51,043 nucleotides of DNA from Bifidobacterium vespertilionis (GTDB lineage: Bacteria > Actinomycetota > Actinomycetes > Actinomycetales > Bifidobacteriaceae), in contig NZ_RZNZ01000019.1 of NCBI RefSeq assembly GCF_008698145.1, positions 1-51,043 of the forward strand, given 5' to 3'. The position numbers and the translations under genes were made by a program. Under the pieces are notes generated by a model. It did no database searches, was not told where the DNA came from, and saw nothing but the letters and a program-made list of their open reading frames with translations. Below are positions 37,847 to 46,435 of this stretch, in pieces. Numbering within the stretch: the first letter of the stretch is position 1; the number at the start of each line of letters is the position of its first letter.

Positions 37847-39157
37847 ATGGCTCTGTTGACGCCCAAAGATATCAGGGAGCATACCTTCCAGACCGTTCGT
37901 TTCAAGGAAGGCTACGATGTCGACGAGGTCGACGATTTCCTGGATCAGGTTACCGAGACCGTCGAGGCCCTGAGCAAGCAGGCCGTCGCCGCCGGCGCCT
38001 CCACCCAGTCGCTGGGCCCGGACGTGGCCCCGCTGAACGCAAAGATCTCCGAGCTCAGCGCGCAGCTGGACGCCCTCAAGGCCGAGAACGCCCAGCTCAA
38101 GTCCGGTGCCACTGGCGCGCAGACCGATGCGGCGGCCGCCGCCGGCAAGATCGCCGAGGCCGAGGAGAACGCCAAGGCCCTCGCCTCCCAAAACGAGCAG
38201 CTCAAGGGCCAGGTCGACCAGCTGAACAAGCAGATCGACCAGCTCACCGCGCAGGCCGCCCAGGGCGGCGACAACGCCAAGGCCCTCGCCGACCAGCTCA
38301 CCGCCGTGCAGAACGAGCGCACGCAGGCCCTCAACCGCGCCGAGCAGCTCACCAACGAGCTCGCCGAGGCCAAGAGCCAGGCCGCGGCCGCCAACGCGCA
38401 GGTTGAGCAGACCGTCGCCCAGGCCCGTCAGGCAGCTGGTCAGGCCAACGCCCAGATCGAGCAGCTCAACAAGCAGCTCGAGGAGTCCAAGCAGCGCGAG
38501 GAGGCCCTGCGCGAGCAGGTCTCCAAGATCGAGCCGTCCACCGAGACCGGCAGCCTCAAGAAGATCGCCGGCGCCGGCGCGGACGCCAATTCCGAGCCGG
38601 AGCGCGCCACCGCCATGCTCACCCTGGCCATGCAGCTGCACGACCAGTACGTGGACAAGGGCAAGGCCAAGGGCGCCGAGCTCATCGCCGACGGCCAGGC
38701 CAAGCACGACGAGGCCGTCTCCAAGGCGAACGACTACTCGCAGCGCACCCGTACCGAGGCCGACGATTACTCCAAGCGCGTCCACAACGACGCCGATTCC
38801 TACTCCGAGCGCGTGCGCTCCGAGGCGGACGGCTACTCGGTCAAGACTCGTCAGGATGCGGACGTCTACTCCAAGAACAAGCACAACGAGCTGGAGACCT
38901 ACGAGCAGGAAGTCCAGAAGCGCGCTCAGGAGTACGACAAGCAGACCCGCGACGGCGCGGACAAGTACGCCGCCGACGTCAAGGACAAGCTCATCACCCA
39001 GTCCAAGGTCATCGAGGGCAACATCCAGGGACTCAAGCAGTTCGAGGCGGAGTACCGCAGCCGTCTGACCGAGTTCCTCGGCCAGCTGGTCAACCAGGTG
39101 TCGGACACCAACGCCTTCCAGAACGTCGAGTCCAAGTACCCGGGCAACAAGCACTGA
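37847..39157 (+). CDS. divIVA: DivIVA/Wag31 polar growth and division protein
   Basis: A 436-residue coiled-coil scaffold that marks cell poles and septa. The DivIVA membrane-binding head is MALLTPKDIREHTFQTVRFKEGYDVDEVDDFLDQV with the usual Arg/Phe tip region. Long Gln/Ala/Glu coiled coils follow (about 60-240), then a charged segment with four loose repeats of a DxYSxRVxxxAD type (about 300-350). It is longer than the roughly 250-residue family norm. GAGGTGGG supports the ATG at 37847; a duplicated TGTAAGGCAT (37801, 37811) lies just upstream. Wag31-like proteins direct tip growth in actinobacteria. Confidence 0.94.
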   Translation: MALLTPKDIREHTFQTVRFKEGYDVDEVDDFLDQVTETVEALSKQAVAAGASTQSLGPDVAPLNAKISELSAQLDALKAENAQLKSGATGAQTDAAAAAGKIAEAEENAKALASQNEQLKGQVDQLNKQIDQLTAQAAQGGDNAKALADQLTAVQNERTQALNRAEQLTNELAEAKSQAAAANAQVEQTVAQARQAAGQANAQIEQLNKQLEESKQREEALREQVSKIEPSTETGSLKKIAGAGADANSEPERATAMLTLAMQLHDQYVDKGKAKGAELIADGQAKHDEAVSKANDYSQRTRTEADDYSKRVHNDADSYSERVRSEADGYSVKTRQDADVYSKNKHNELETYEQEVQKRAQEYDKQTRDGADKYAADVKDKLITQSKVIEGNIQGLKQFEAEYRSRLTEFLGQLVNQVSDTNAFQNVESKYPGNKH

Positions 39158-39161
39158 GGTT

Positions 39162-39761
39162 ATGTCCAATCACATTGAGGCGGGACGGCTGCGCGTTCGC
39201 GTGGCCGTCTTCGCATGCGTGGCGGTGGCGGCCTTGGCGATCGACCAGATCACCAAGGCCCTTGCCCTCGCGCATTTGAGCGAAACACAGTCGGTACGCG
39301 TCATTCCGGGACTGCTGTCCCTAAGGCTCGTCCACAACCCGGGCGCGTCGCTGGGCATGGGCGCGGGCGCCACATGGCTCATCTCCCTGTTCGCGATGGC
39401 CGCATCCGCGGTGCTGCTCGTGATGGGCATGCGTACCGTCTCCACCCGCTGGAGCGCCCTGCTGGGGCTTGCCTTTGCCGGCGCGGTCGGCAATCTGATC
39501 GACCGCATCGCCTATGCCGATGGCTTCCTCAACGGCAAGGTGGTCGATTTCCTCGACTATGGCTGGTCGATCGGCAATGTGGCCGACATCTTCCTCATGG
39601 CTGCGGGCATTGGCATTGTGGTGCTGATCTTCCTTGGTGTGCCGTTCAGCCAGAAGGAGCTGGACGAGCACAATGCGAGGATCGCCGCGGGGGCTTCGGG
39701 GACTTCGACGGTTTCGGGTGCTTCGGACGCTTCGGATGCGGAGGAGCCTGCCGCCCGATGA
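39162..39761 (+). CDS. lspA: Lipoprotein signal peptidase (signal peptidase II)
   Basis: A 199-residue membrane aspartic protease that cleaves the signal peptide of lipoproteins. Four membrane helices are visible; conserved blocks are RLVHNPGASLG, GNLIDR and NVADIF, with catalytic Asp114 and Asp142. A low-complexity tail (SGTSTVSGASDASDAEE) ends the protein. GAGG lies only 2-3 bases before the ATG at 39162, so translation may be coupled to divIVA (4-base gap). The lipoproteins at 757, 18261 and 23289 would be its substrates. Confidence 0.93.
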   Translation: MSNHIEAGRLRVRVAVFACVAVAALAIDQITKALALAHLSETQSVRVIPGLLSLRLVHNPGASLGMGAGATWLISLFAMAASAVLLVMGMRTVSTRWSALLGLAFAGAVGNLIDRIAYADGFLNGKVVDFLDYGWSIGNVADIFLMAAGIGIVVLIFLGVPFSQKELDEHNARIAAGASGTSTVSGASDASDAEEPAAR

Positions 39762-40696
39762 GTCGTCTGTTTCCCGCTCCCGACGCCCTGATCGGCAAGC
39801 GGCTGGATGTCGCCGTAGCCAAGATGCTGGGCGTGTCGCGCGCCAAGGCCAGTGAACTGATCGCCTGCGGTCAGGTGCGCTCATTGTCCCGCGACATCGC
39901 CAAATCCTCCACGCTGATGGCGGGGGAGACCCTTGAGGTCAGTCTGAAGGACGAAGCCCCCGCGCCCGAGCCGATTTCGCACGATATGGCGATCGTGTAC
40001 GAAGACGACGATGTGGTGGTCGTGGACAAGCCGGTTGGTGTGGCCGCGCATGCCTCAGTGGGCTGGACCGGTCCCACCGTGCTCGGCAGCCTGCTCGATC
40101 GCGGCGTGCACATCACTTCGTATGGCGCCCCGGGGCGCCAGGGCATCGTCTCGCGCCTCGACGTGGGCACTTCCGGGCTCATGCTCGTGTGCAAGTCGGA
40201 GCTCGCCTACAAGGAGATGCGTCGGCAGTTCGCCGAGCATGAGGTGAAGAAGACGTACCACGCGCTGGTCCAGGGCAACCTCAAGGAGGACAAGGCCACC
40301 ATTGAGGCGCCGATCGGCCGCGCGAAGGTGTCCGACTTCCGCTTCACCGTCACCCCCGCCGGCAAGGAGGCCATCACGCATTGGGACGTGATGGAGCGCT
40401 TCGGCGAGGCGACGCTGGTCTCCGTGAACCTCGAGACCGGGCGCACGCATCAGATCCGCGTGCATTTCTCATCGATCGGCCACCCGCTGGTGGGAGACCC
40501 GATGTACGGCGCCAATCCGGTGCTGTCCGCGGCTCTGGGGCTGGACCGGCAGTGGCTGCATGCCATGCGCTTGGAATTCCGCCATCCTCGCACCCGCGTG
40601 TGGACCACGGTGGAAAGCCATTACCCGGCCGACCTGAGCCACGCGCTCAAGGTGATGCGCGAGCGCGCCGCCGTCCGCCTCGAACCCGCCGTGTGA
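39758..40696 (+). CDS. rluD: RluD-type 23S rRNA pseudouridine synthase
   Basis: A 312-residue enzyme that isomerises uridine to pseudouridine in 23S rRNA. An S4 RNA-binding domain opens the protein (GKRLDVAVAKMLGVSRAKASELIACGQV), followed by the catalytic domain with Asp135 in SRLDVGTSGLMLV and the segment TGRTHQIRVHFSSIGHPLVGDPMYG. The ATG at 39758 overlaps the lspA stop (ATGA), so translation is coupled. It is the last gene of the division-side operon; a repeat-rich gap follows. Whether it modifies the RluD positions 1911, 1915 and 1917 is assumed from family. Confidence 0.94.
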   Translation: MSRLFPAPDALIGKRLDVAVAKMLGVSRAKASELIACGQVRSLSRDIAKSSTLMAGETLEVSLKDEAPAPEPISHDMAIVYEDDDVVVVDKPVGVAAHASVGWTGPTVLGSLLDRGVHITSYGAPGRQGIVSRLDVGTSGLMLVCKSELAYKEMRRQFAEHEVKKTYHALVQGNLKEDKATIEAPIGRAKVSDFRFTVTPAGKEAITHWDVMERFGEATLVSVNLETGRTHQIRVHFSSIGHPLVGDPMYGANPVLSAALGLDRQWLHAMRLEFRHPRTRVWTTVESHYPADLSHALKVMRERAAVRLEPAV

Positions 40697-41192
40697 ACAA
40701 ACGCCCTCCTGAGTGGGCGGAATGGTCTCCCTCGTCATCCTGAGCGCAGCGCGATGGTCCCACGTCATCCTGAACGGAGCGCGATGGTCCCACGTCATCC
40801 TGAGCGGAGCGTAGCGGAGTCGAAGGATCCTTGGCCATTTCGCATTGGTCATTGGTGTGGGGAGATTAAGGATCCTTCGGCTCCGCGCTTCGCGCTCCGC
40901 TCAGGATGACGAGAAAGGGTAATAGGTGTACTTGCGGGGCTGGAGACAATGGGTGCTCAATGTGTCCACGGTGTACCCCCCATTGTCACCAGCGGTTTTT
41001 ACTGGTGTGTCATCCTGAGTGGGCGGAATGGTCTCCTTTTGTCATCCTGAGCGCAGCGCGCAGCGCGGAGTCGAAGGATCCTTCGTCATTTCGCACAAGG
41101 TCATTGATGTGGAAGTGTTAAGGATCCTTCGCTTCGCTCAGGATGACGTGGGTCACCGCTCAGGATGACGGAAGCCCTCCCGCCGGGCCTTG
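40697..41192. repeat. Two family A repeat hairpins
   Basis: Bases 40731-40911 and 41028-41169 each hold CATCCTGAGC words, an outer stem, AAGGATCCTT on both sides and a conserved loop (TTTCGCATTGGTCATTGGTG and TTTCGCACAAGGTCATTG-type). The segment 40912-41027 between them has no gene. Confidence 0.85.
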
Positions 41193-42275
41193 TCAGTGCG
41201 CGTCGTAGGTGTCCAGCAGGTTTTGGTACTCGCGCTCGGTGATCGGCAGAATGGTGCCGTGGCGCTTCTTGACCGCGCCGAAGTCGATGTCGGCGGCGGC
41301 CCAGTCATGCGCATCGGTGCTGGACAGGTCGGCCGTGCGGAAGGCGATGTACCCGTTGTGGTCGTTGTACCGGTCGCCCATGAGCCCGAATGGCATGCCA
41401 TCGGCGTCGGCGTCGTTGAAGCGGAACAGTTCGGGGCCTTCGAGCCTGTGCGACTCGGGGTTGCCGCCACATAGCCGGTTGAAGTCATCCCCGAAGATGC
41501 GGTCCAGATTGGTCATGAACTGCCACTGGCGCTCATCGGCGTTGGGATCGCCGGCATGGGGCTCGTCGTCGAAGCTGGGGACCGTGGACACCGCGTACGG
41601 GTCCTTGGACCGCTCGATGTGGATGTAGCTGTTGCCGGCCGAGGCGCGGTAGTACCAGTCGTCCACGCGCAGCATGGTCGCGTCGATGGCCTGCACGGCG
41701 CGATCGACCCACTTGACAGGCTCGCTGATCGTGCGGAAGTCGGTGGTCGTGGCGTAGTACATGTTCGTCGCGTTGCCGAGTTCGTTGTCCTCATCCGACC
41801 GCGTGGCCCAGAACACCATGTACACGCCTCGTTCGGCGTCCCAGATCGCTTCGGGCGCCCACGCCATGCCGGCACCGGGGATGCGCGAGGCCACGTCCAG
41901 CAGCCACGGCTCGCTCCAGTGCGCCAGATCCTCCGACTCCCAGACGATCAGGCTGGTGCTTCCGTTCTCGTTGGCGCGGGCGGTCTTCCACGAGCCGCCG
42001 CGGTGGTAGATGCTCAGATCGGTGGCGATGATCCATGTGCGGGATCCGTCCGCCGCGCGCACCAGATACGGGTCGCGCATGCCGCGCTCACCGAGGTTGC
42101 TGGTGAGGATGGGGGAGCCCTCCGGGCGCAGATCGTGCCAGTGCAGGCCGTCGCGGCTGACGGCGAAGTACAGCTGCTCGTCGGTCTCGCGCTGCTCGGT
42201 GCCGGTGAAGTGGCAGAACAGGTAGGCGGTGGTGGGTTCGCCGACGGGCGTGCCGGCGACCGAAGTGGTGGTCAT
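41193..42275 (-). CDS. Family 43-type glycoside hydrolase, cytoplasmic
   Basis: A 360-residue protein of the five-blade beta-propeller GH43/62 fold, with the usual family words: GRMRDPYLV-type segment (ERGMRDPYLVR), TSLIVWESEDLAHWSEP, GMAWAPEAIWDAERGVYMVFWATRS and DATMLRVDDWYY. No signal peptide or membrane segment, so it acts on imported oligosaccharides, most likely arabinosides or xylosides. It lies 41 bp after lacI on the same strand, and AAAGGA supports the ATG at 42275; an upstream in-frame start is rejected. The exact GH43 subfamily and sugar specificity cannot be fixed from sequence alone. Confidence 0.83.
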   Translation of the reverse strand: MTTTSVAGTPVGEPTTAYLFCHFTGTEQRETDEQLYFAVSRDGLHWHDLRPEGSPILTSNLGERGMRDPYLVRAADGSRTWIIATDLSIYHRGGSWKTARANENGSTSLIVWESEDLAHWSEPWLLDVASRIPGAGMAWAPEAIWDAERGVYMVFWATRSDEDNELGNATNMYYATTTDFRTISEPVKWVDRAVQAIDATMLRVDDWYYRASAGNSYIHIERSKDPYAVSTVPSFDDEPHAGDPNADERQWQFMTNLDRIFGDDFNRLCGGNPESHRLEGPELFRFNDADADGMPFGLMGDRYNDHNGYIAFRTADLSSTDAHDWAAADIDFGAVKKRHGTILPITEREYQNLLDTYDAH

Positions 42276-42316
42276 ATCATCAGTCCTTTCTGAACCAGAC
42301 ACCTGTTGTGGGGGCT

Positions 42317-43321
42317 CTATTTGTGCGGTTCCGGGCATTCGCCCGTGGATTCGCGCACGTTGAATGCGCCGGGGATGACCGTGGTGGTGGGCACGAACGG
42401 TTCGCCATCGGCCTGACGCTTGAGCATGTCGATGAGGATGCGCGCCGCCTCGTGACCGACTACCTCCTGATTGGGGGAGATGGTGGAGATGCTCGGGCTG
42501 AAGGACTGGGCGACCAAGCCGTCATCGGCGCCGATGACGCTGATGTCCCTTGGGGTCTGGACGCCGCGTTCGGCGAGCCGGTTGATCAGGGCCGCGGCCA
42601 TGTTGTGGCCATAGGTGATGATCGCGGTGAAGCTGCGGTCCAGCAACACGGCGTCGCCTGCGTTGATGCCGCCCATGTAGCCGTCCTCGAACGGGCCGAG
42701 CACATGCGGCTCCAGATCGAATCCGGCCATGATCTTCTCATAGCTGGCGCGGCGTCTGCGGGCGGTCCAGGACTGTTCGGGGCCGGCCGCGTAGGCGATG
42801 CGGGTGTGCCCGTAGGAGACCAGGTGCCGGATGGCCTTGAGCATGCCCTCGTCCTCGTCGAAGATGACGGAGGAGTACCCGTCGACGGCGCGGTTGGCCA
42901 GCACGGTGGTCTCAACGGGGTAGATGCGCCGGATGTCGTCGTCTGACAGCTGGCATGAGACGGGGATGAAACCGTCGCAGTCCTCACGCAGATGGTCCAC
43001 GAGCTCCTCTACGGTGTTGCCCGGCGTCCCGGCGTCCGCGACCATGAGACGGTAGTCGTAGGTTTGGGTCTGCGCGATCGTGCCGGCGATGATGTCCGGG
43101 CAGTAGAAGCGGATGAGCTGGTTGACGACCATGGCGATGTTGTTCGTTGGCGCATCCTCGGTCTGCTCCCTGACCTGGCCGTTGACCGTGTACCCGAGTT
43201 TGTTCGCGGCGCGCAGCACCTTCTCGCGCGTGGCCTGCTTCACGGTGCCGTCATTGAGTGCCCGGGAGACCGTGGCTGGGGAGACCCCGGCGGTCCTCGC
43301 CACGTCAAGAATGGTCGCCAT
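42317..43321 (-). CDS. LacI-family transcriptional regulator
   Basis: A 334-residue repressor. The N-terminal helix-turn-helix and hinge are MATILDVARTAGVSPATVSRALNDGTVKQATREKVL with GYTVNG after it; a periplasmic-binding-like ligand domain fills the rest (ADAGTPGNTVEELVDHL, then IAYAAGPEQSWTARRRRASYE). AAGGAG supports the ATG at 43321; a longer in-frame start lies upstream of that site. It heads the lacI-GH43 pair and diverges from the second GH43 gene, so it most likely controls both through sites in the 198-bp gap, with an arabino- or galacto-oligosaccharide as inducer (inference). Confidence 0.93.
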   Translation of the reverse strand: MATILDVARTAGVSPATVSRALNDGTVKQATREKVLRAANKLGYTVNGQVREQTEDAPTNNIAMVVNQLIRFYCPDIIAGTIAQTQTYDYRLMVADAGTPGNTVEELVDHLREDCDGFIPVSCQLSDDDIRRIYPVETTVLANRAVDGYSSVIFDEDEGMLKAIRHLVSYGHTRIAYAAGPEQSWTARRRRASYEKIMAGFDLEPHVLGPFEDGYMGGINAGDAVLLDRSFTAIITYGHNMAAALINRLAERGVQTPRDISVIGADDGLVAQSFSPSISTISPNQEVVGHEAARILIDMLKRQADGEPFVPTTTVIPGAFNVRESTGECPEPHK

Positions 43322-43519
43322 CTGTGCTCCTTGTTGATGTTTTTCAGTTTCCATTGCACGTTTTCAATGCGCCTGCATCTCAGTATACACGATGAAAACC
43401 GTTTGAAGTGGCTGAATTTCGGCTTTTTGACGGATGCGCGGTAATCTGCATGAAATCATGGATTTCATTTCATGAAAATATGAGCGTGTTCTTTTCATTT
43501 CGATGATATTCTGTGAAAC
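43322..43519. promoter_or_regulatory. Divergent lacI / GH43 promoter region with palindromic candidates
   Basis: AT-rich gap with LacI-style near palindromes: GCACGTTTTCAATGCG (43357-43372), ATGAAAACCGTTTGAAG (43391-43407) and TTTCATTTCATGAAAA (43465-43480). Each could hold an operator for the adjacent repressor. Sequence alone does not show which is used. Confidence 0.5.
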
Positions 43520-44809
43520 ATGACTACTTCAACCATCCTCAATGGTGTGCCGTGGTTCGATGACAATGGCGACATTGTGAACGCGCACGCCTCATGCATC
43601 CTCGAAGATGCGGGCACCTATTACCTGTTCGGCGAGTACAAGACCGATGACGTCAACAGGTTCAACGGCTTCTCCTGCTATTCGTCGCCCGATCTGTCCC
43701 ACTGGACCCATCTGGGCATGGCGCTGGCCCCCCAGCCCGATGGCCTGATGGGCCCCGATCGCGTGGGCGAGCGCGTCAAGGTGATGCGCTGCCCGTCCAC
43801 CGGGAAATACGTGATGTACGCTCACTCCGACGACATGCGCTACATGGATCCGCACATCATCGTGGCCCAGGCCGATGCGGTCGCCGGCCCCTATACGGTT
43901 CTGGGCGCGCTGACATGCAACGGAGAGCCGATCCGCAAGTGGGACATGGGCACGTTTCAGGACGATGACGGCACCGGATACCTGCTGCTGCACGAGGGTG
44001 ACATCTACCGACTGTCCGCCGATTACCTGACCGCCGAGGAGCTGGTGGCGCACGAGGTGGCGGTCGGCGGCGAATCCCCGGCCATGGCGCACATCGGGGA
44101 TGCGTATTATCTGATGTTCTCCAACAAGACAGGCTGGGATCGCAACGACAACTACTACCTGACCGCCCCCACGCCGGCCGGACCGTGGACCAACCGCGGA
44201 CTGTTCGCGCCGGAGGGGACGTGCACGTGGGATTCCCAGTGCTCGTTCATCTTCCCGCTCACTCTGGCGGACGGAACCGTGCGGCACGTCTACACCGGCG
44301 ACCGTTGGTCCTACCCGCATCAGGCATCCAGCGCCACCTACGTCTGGCTGCCGCTGGAGGTGAAGGACGGCGCGCTGCGGCTGGACGGGTATATGCAGGT
44401 GTGGGACTCGCGCACCGCGAAGCCGGTTGCCGATGAGATACGGGCGCTGCCGCTGGTGTTCCGTTCAAATGTGCGCGGTGCCGGCGCCCACGCATCCGTT
44501 GACGTGAATGCTGGGGAGCGGGTGCAGGTGCTTGGCCTGCGCACCGGGTCGAGCGGCTACGCCACCGTGGAACTCACCGGGTCGGACGGATACCGTTTGC
44601 ACACCACGGTGGACTTCTACACGCCCGCCTGCGACTGCGGCGAGCGGATCATGTTCGAAAGCCCGGAACTGCCGGCCGGACGGTACGATCTGAGCGTGAC
44701 CGTGGATGGCGAACACGGTGTGTGGGCCACCAAGAACGGCACCGCATACGGCAGCGATGACAATTGGGTGACCGTCTCCGCCGCCGCGGTGGTGGAAGCG
44801 GGGCGCTGA
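43520..44809 (+). CDS. GH43 enzyme, exo-beta-1,3-galactanase-like (subfamily 24/34 type)
   Basis: A 429-residue enzyme without signal peptide. The catalytic domain starts NAHASCILEDAGTYYLFGEYKTD, the pattern of galactan-active GH43 members, with a second acid region WDMGTFQDDDGTGYLLLHEG and the VYTGDRWSYPHQASSATYVWLPLEV segment. A C-terminal beta-sandwich-like part (about 320-430) ends the protein. The likely job is trimming beta-1,3-galactan backbones of arabinogalactan proteins or imported fragments of them. It faces lacI and probably shares its operators. No ribosome site is clear before the ATG at 43520, so leaderless or weak initiation is possible. Confidence 0.82.
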   Translation: MTTSTILNGVPWFDDNGDIVNAHASCILEDAGTYYLFGEYKTDDVNRFNGFSCYSSPDLSHWTHLGMALAPQPDGLMGPDRVGERVKVMRCPSTGKYVMYAHSDDMRYMDPHIIVAQADAVAGPYTVLGALTCNGEPIRKWDMGTFQDDDGTGYLLLHEGDIYRLSADYLTAEELVAHEVAVGGESPAMAHIGDAYYLMFSNKTGWDRNDNYYLTAPTPAGPWTNRGLFAPEGTCTWDSQCSFIFPLTLADGTVRHVYTGDRWSYPHQASSATYVWLPLEVKDGALRLDGYMQVWDSRTAKPVADEIRALPLVFRSNVRGAGAHASVDVNAGERVQVLGLRTGSSGYATVELTGSDGYRLHTTVDFYTPACDCGERIMFESPELPAGRYDLSVTVDGEHGVWATKNGTAYGSDDNWVTVSAAAVVEAGR

Positions 44810-45076
44810 TCGCGTCATCCTGAGCGGAGCGTAGCGGAGTCGAAGGATCCTTCGTCATTCCGCACAAGGTCATTGGTGGTGGGAGTGTTAAGGATCCTTC
44901 GCTGCGCTCAGGATGACGAAGAACACCCCCGTTCCGACTTTGCGCGTCACGGGGAGCGAACCAGCCGTCACGCGGCGCGGATGGCGTCACGGGGTGCGAT
45001 CGCGCCGTGTGACGCAAGTCGCTCCGCGTGACGCATCACCCGCTCCCCGTGATGCGTGAGTTGCTCCGAGTGACGG
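44810..45076. repeat. Family A hairpin plus GTGACG heptamer array (family E)
   Basis: Bases 44814-44922 repeat family A (AAGGATCCTT arms, loop CATTCCGCACAAGGTCATTGG-type). Bases 44943-45097 hold a run of GCGTCAC and GTGACGC words, including inverted pairs of GCGTCACGGGGAGCG and CGCTCCCCGTGACGC, so the stretch folds into several hairpins. The last pair continues into the end of the ATPase gene. No gene is supported between 44810 and 45076. Confidence 0.8.
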
Positions 45077-46315
45077 TCAGTCCGCTCCCCGTGACGCCTC
45101 GTTTCCGCTCGTGAGCCAGTCGAGTGCGTTGACCACCTCGACGCCGTCGGTCGTACCCAGTCCGAACGTGTCCAGCGTGAGGATCATGCGCCGGCCGGGG
45201 ACGCCTGCAAGACGCGCGAACGGGGCGAATTCGCGTTCGCGGGTTCCCTTGTCCAAAATGCTGGCGCTTACCTGGATGAACATTCGCTCGACGCTCATGT
45301 CATCGCGCAAGCGTGTGGCGACGAAATCGATCTCCAGATCGTCCATCTTGCCCACCTGGATGCTGTAGCCGCGCACCCTGAGCTCGTTGTGGACGACGTT
45401 CTCCAGCAGGGGGCCGAAATCGCCGCCGGGGAATCCGAGCAGCATGTTCCTGATGCCCGGGTCGGATGGATAATATTTGCTCAGCCCCTGCAGGTAATCG
45501 CCGCCCCTGACATTGATGCGCTGGGCCCTGTAGAACAGGAATGCGTCCATCAGGCCCGAGATGTATCGCTCGATGGTCTCGTTGGCGGTCGGCCGGCGCG
45601 CGCTTTTCAGCCGATGCTCGATCTTCGTGACCGACACGGGTGATCCCGCGACGTCGGCAAGATATCGGGCCACGTCATTGAACACCAGTGGGTTGCGGAT
45701 CTGCAGGTGTTGGGCAATGTCCCGCACGAAGATGGTGTCGTAGATGCCTGAGAGCACGGTGCGCGCCAACGCTTGGTTCGTTCCCTGATCGACGACCGGC
45801 GGCAGACCGCCGTATGTGGTGTATCGGGTGAACGCCTCGCCGGAGCTTGCCTGCCCTGTGTAATCGAGGAACTCCGAGTAGGTCAGGGGGAATACGCCGA
45901 TCTGGACGTATCTGCCGGATAGCAGCGTGGAGAGCTGGCTGGAAAGCAGGTGCGCGTTCGATCCGGTCAGGTAGATGTCGGCATCGGCTTCGACCCGCAG
46001 CGCGTTGACCGCGCGCTCCCATCCATCGACCAGCTGCACCTCATCCAGCAGGATGTAGTTTCCGCCGCCTTTGCCAAGTCGCTCGGCGATGTGCCGGTGC
46101 AGCCGTTCGGCGTCGTAATCCGCATACTCGAACTCCTCGAGGTTGATCGCGATGATGTGCTCGCGGTCGACGCCGTCTTGCGTGAGGCGCTGTTCCAGCA
46201 ATGCGAGTAGCGAGGACTTCCCGCATCGGCGCATGCCGGTGATGACCTTGATCAGGCCGTTGTCCCGCAGCGCGAGCAATTTATCCAGATACATGGGCCT
46301 TGGCTTGAGCTCCAT
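45077..46315 (-). CDS. AAA+ ATPase with C-terminal nuclease-like domain (DUF4143 group)
   Basis: A 412-residue protein with N-terminal AAA+ ATPase (Walker A GMRRCGKSS; Walker B NYILLDEVQ; arginine region SGRYVQIGVFPLTYSEFLDYTG) and a C-terminal DUF4143-type domain (FGPLLENVVHNELRVRGYSI, then DDLEIDFVATRLRDDM) that looks like a Holliday-resolvase-fold nuclease relic. GGGGGGAA supports the ATG at 46315; an upstream in-frame ATG is not needed. Such proteins are widespread orphans in bacteria and archaea, often linked to mobile or toxin-like behaviour, with no proven role. A 28-bp inverted repeat lies just upstream at 46369-46435. Confidence 0.9.
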   Translation of the reverse strand: MELKPRPMYLDKLLALRDNGLIKVITGMRRCGKSSLLALLEQRLTQDGVDREHIIAINLEEFEYADYDAERLHRHIAERLGKGGGNYILLDEVQLVDGWERAVNALRVEADADIYLTGSNAHLLSSQLSTLLSGRYVQIGVFPLTYSEFLDYTGQASSGEAFTRYTTYGGLPPVVDQGTNQALARTVLSGIYDTIFVRDIAQHLQIRNPLVFNDVARYLADVAGSPVSVTKIEHRLKSARRPTANETIERYISGLMDAFLFYRAQRINVRGGDYLQGLSKYYPSDPGIRNMLLGFPGGDFGPLLENVVHNELRVRGYSIQVGKMDDLEIDFVATRLRDDMSVERMFIQVSASILDKGTREREFAPFARLAGVPGRRMILTLDTFGLGTTDGVEVVNALDWLTSGNEASRGAD

Positions 46316-46368
46316 CCCGTTCCCCCCGTTCCGCGCTGTTATTCCTATTCCACGCATTTGCGCGCGAT

Positions 46369-46435
46369 ACTTTTACTAGTATAACCGGGAAAGTATGGTT
46401 ATCGAGGATACTTTTCCGGTTATGCTAGTAAAAGT
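46369..46435. repeat. 28-bp inverted repeat upstream of the AAA+ ATPase
   Basis: The arms 46369-46396 and 46408-46435 match at 26 of 28 positions and are separated by 11 bases. The sequence is AT-rich (ACTTTTACTAG and ATAACCGG parts) against a GC-rich background. It stands 54 bp before the ATPase start. A cruciform-forming operator or a miniature element end are both possible. Confidence 0.75.

Noticed and set aside
37229..39169. 646-codon minus-strand frame opposite yggT and divIVA
   Set aside because: Leu/Gly/Val-rich shadow of the DivIVA coiled coil.
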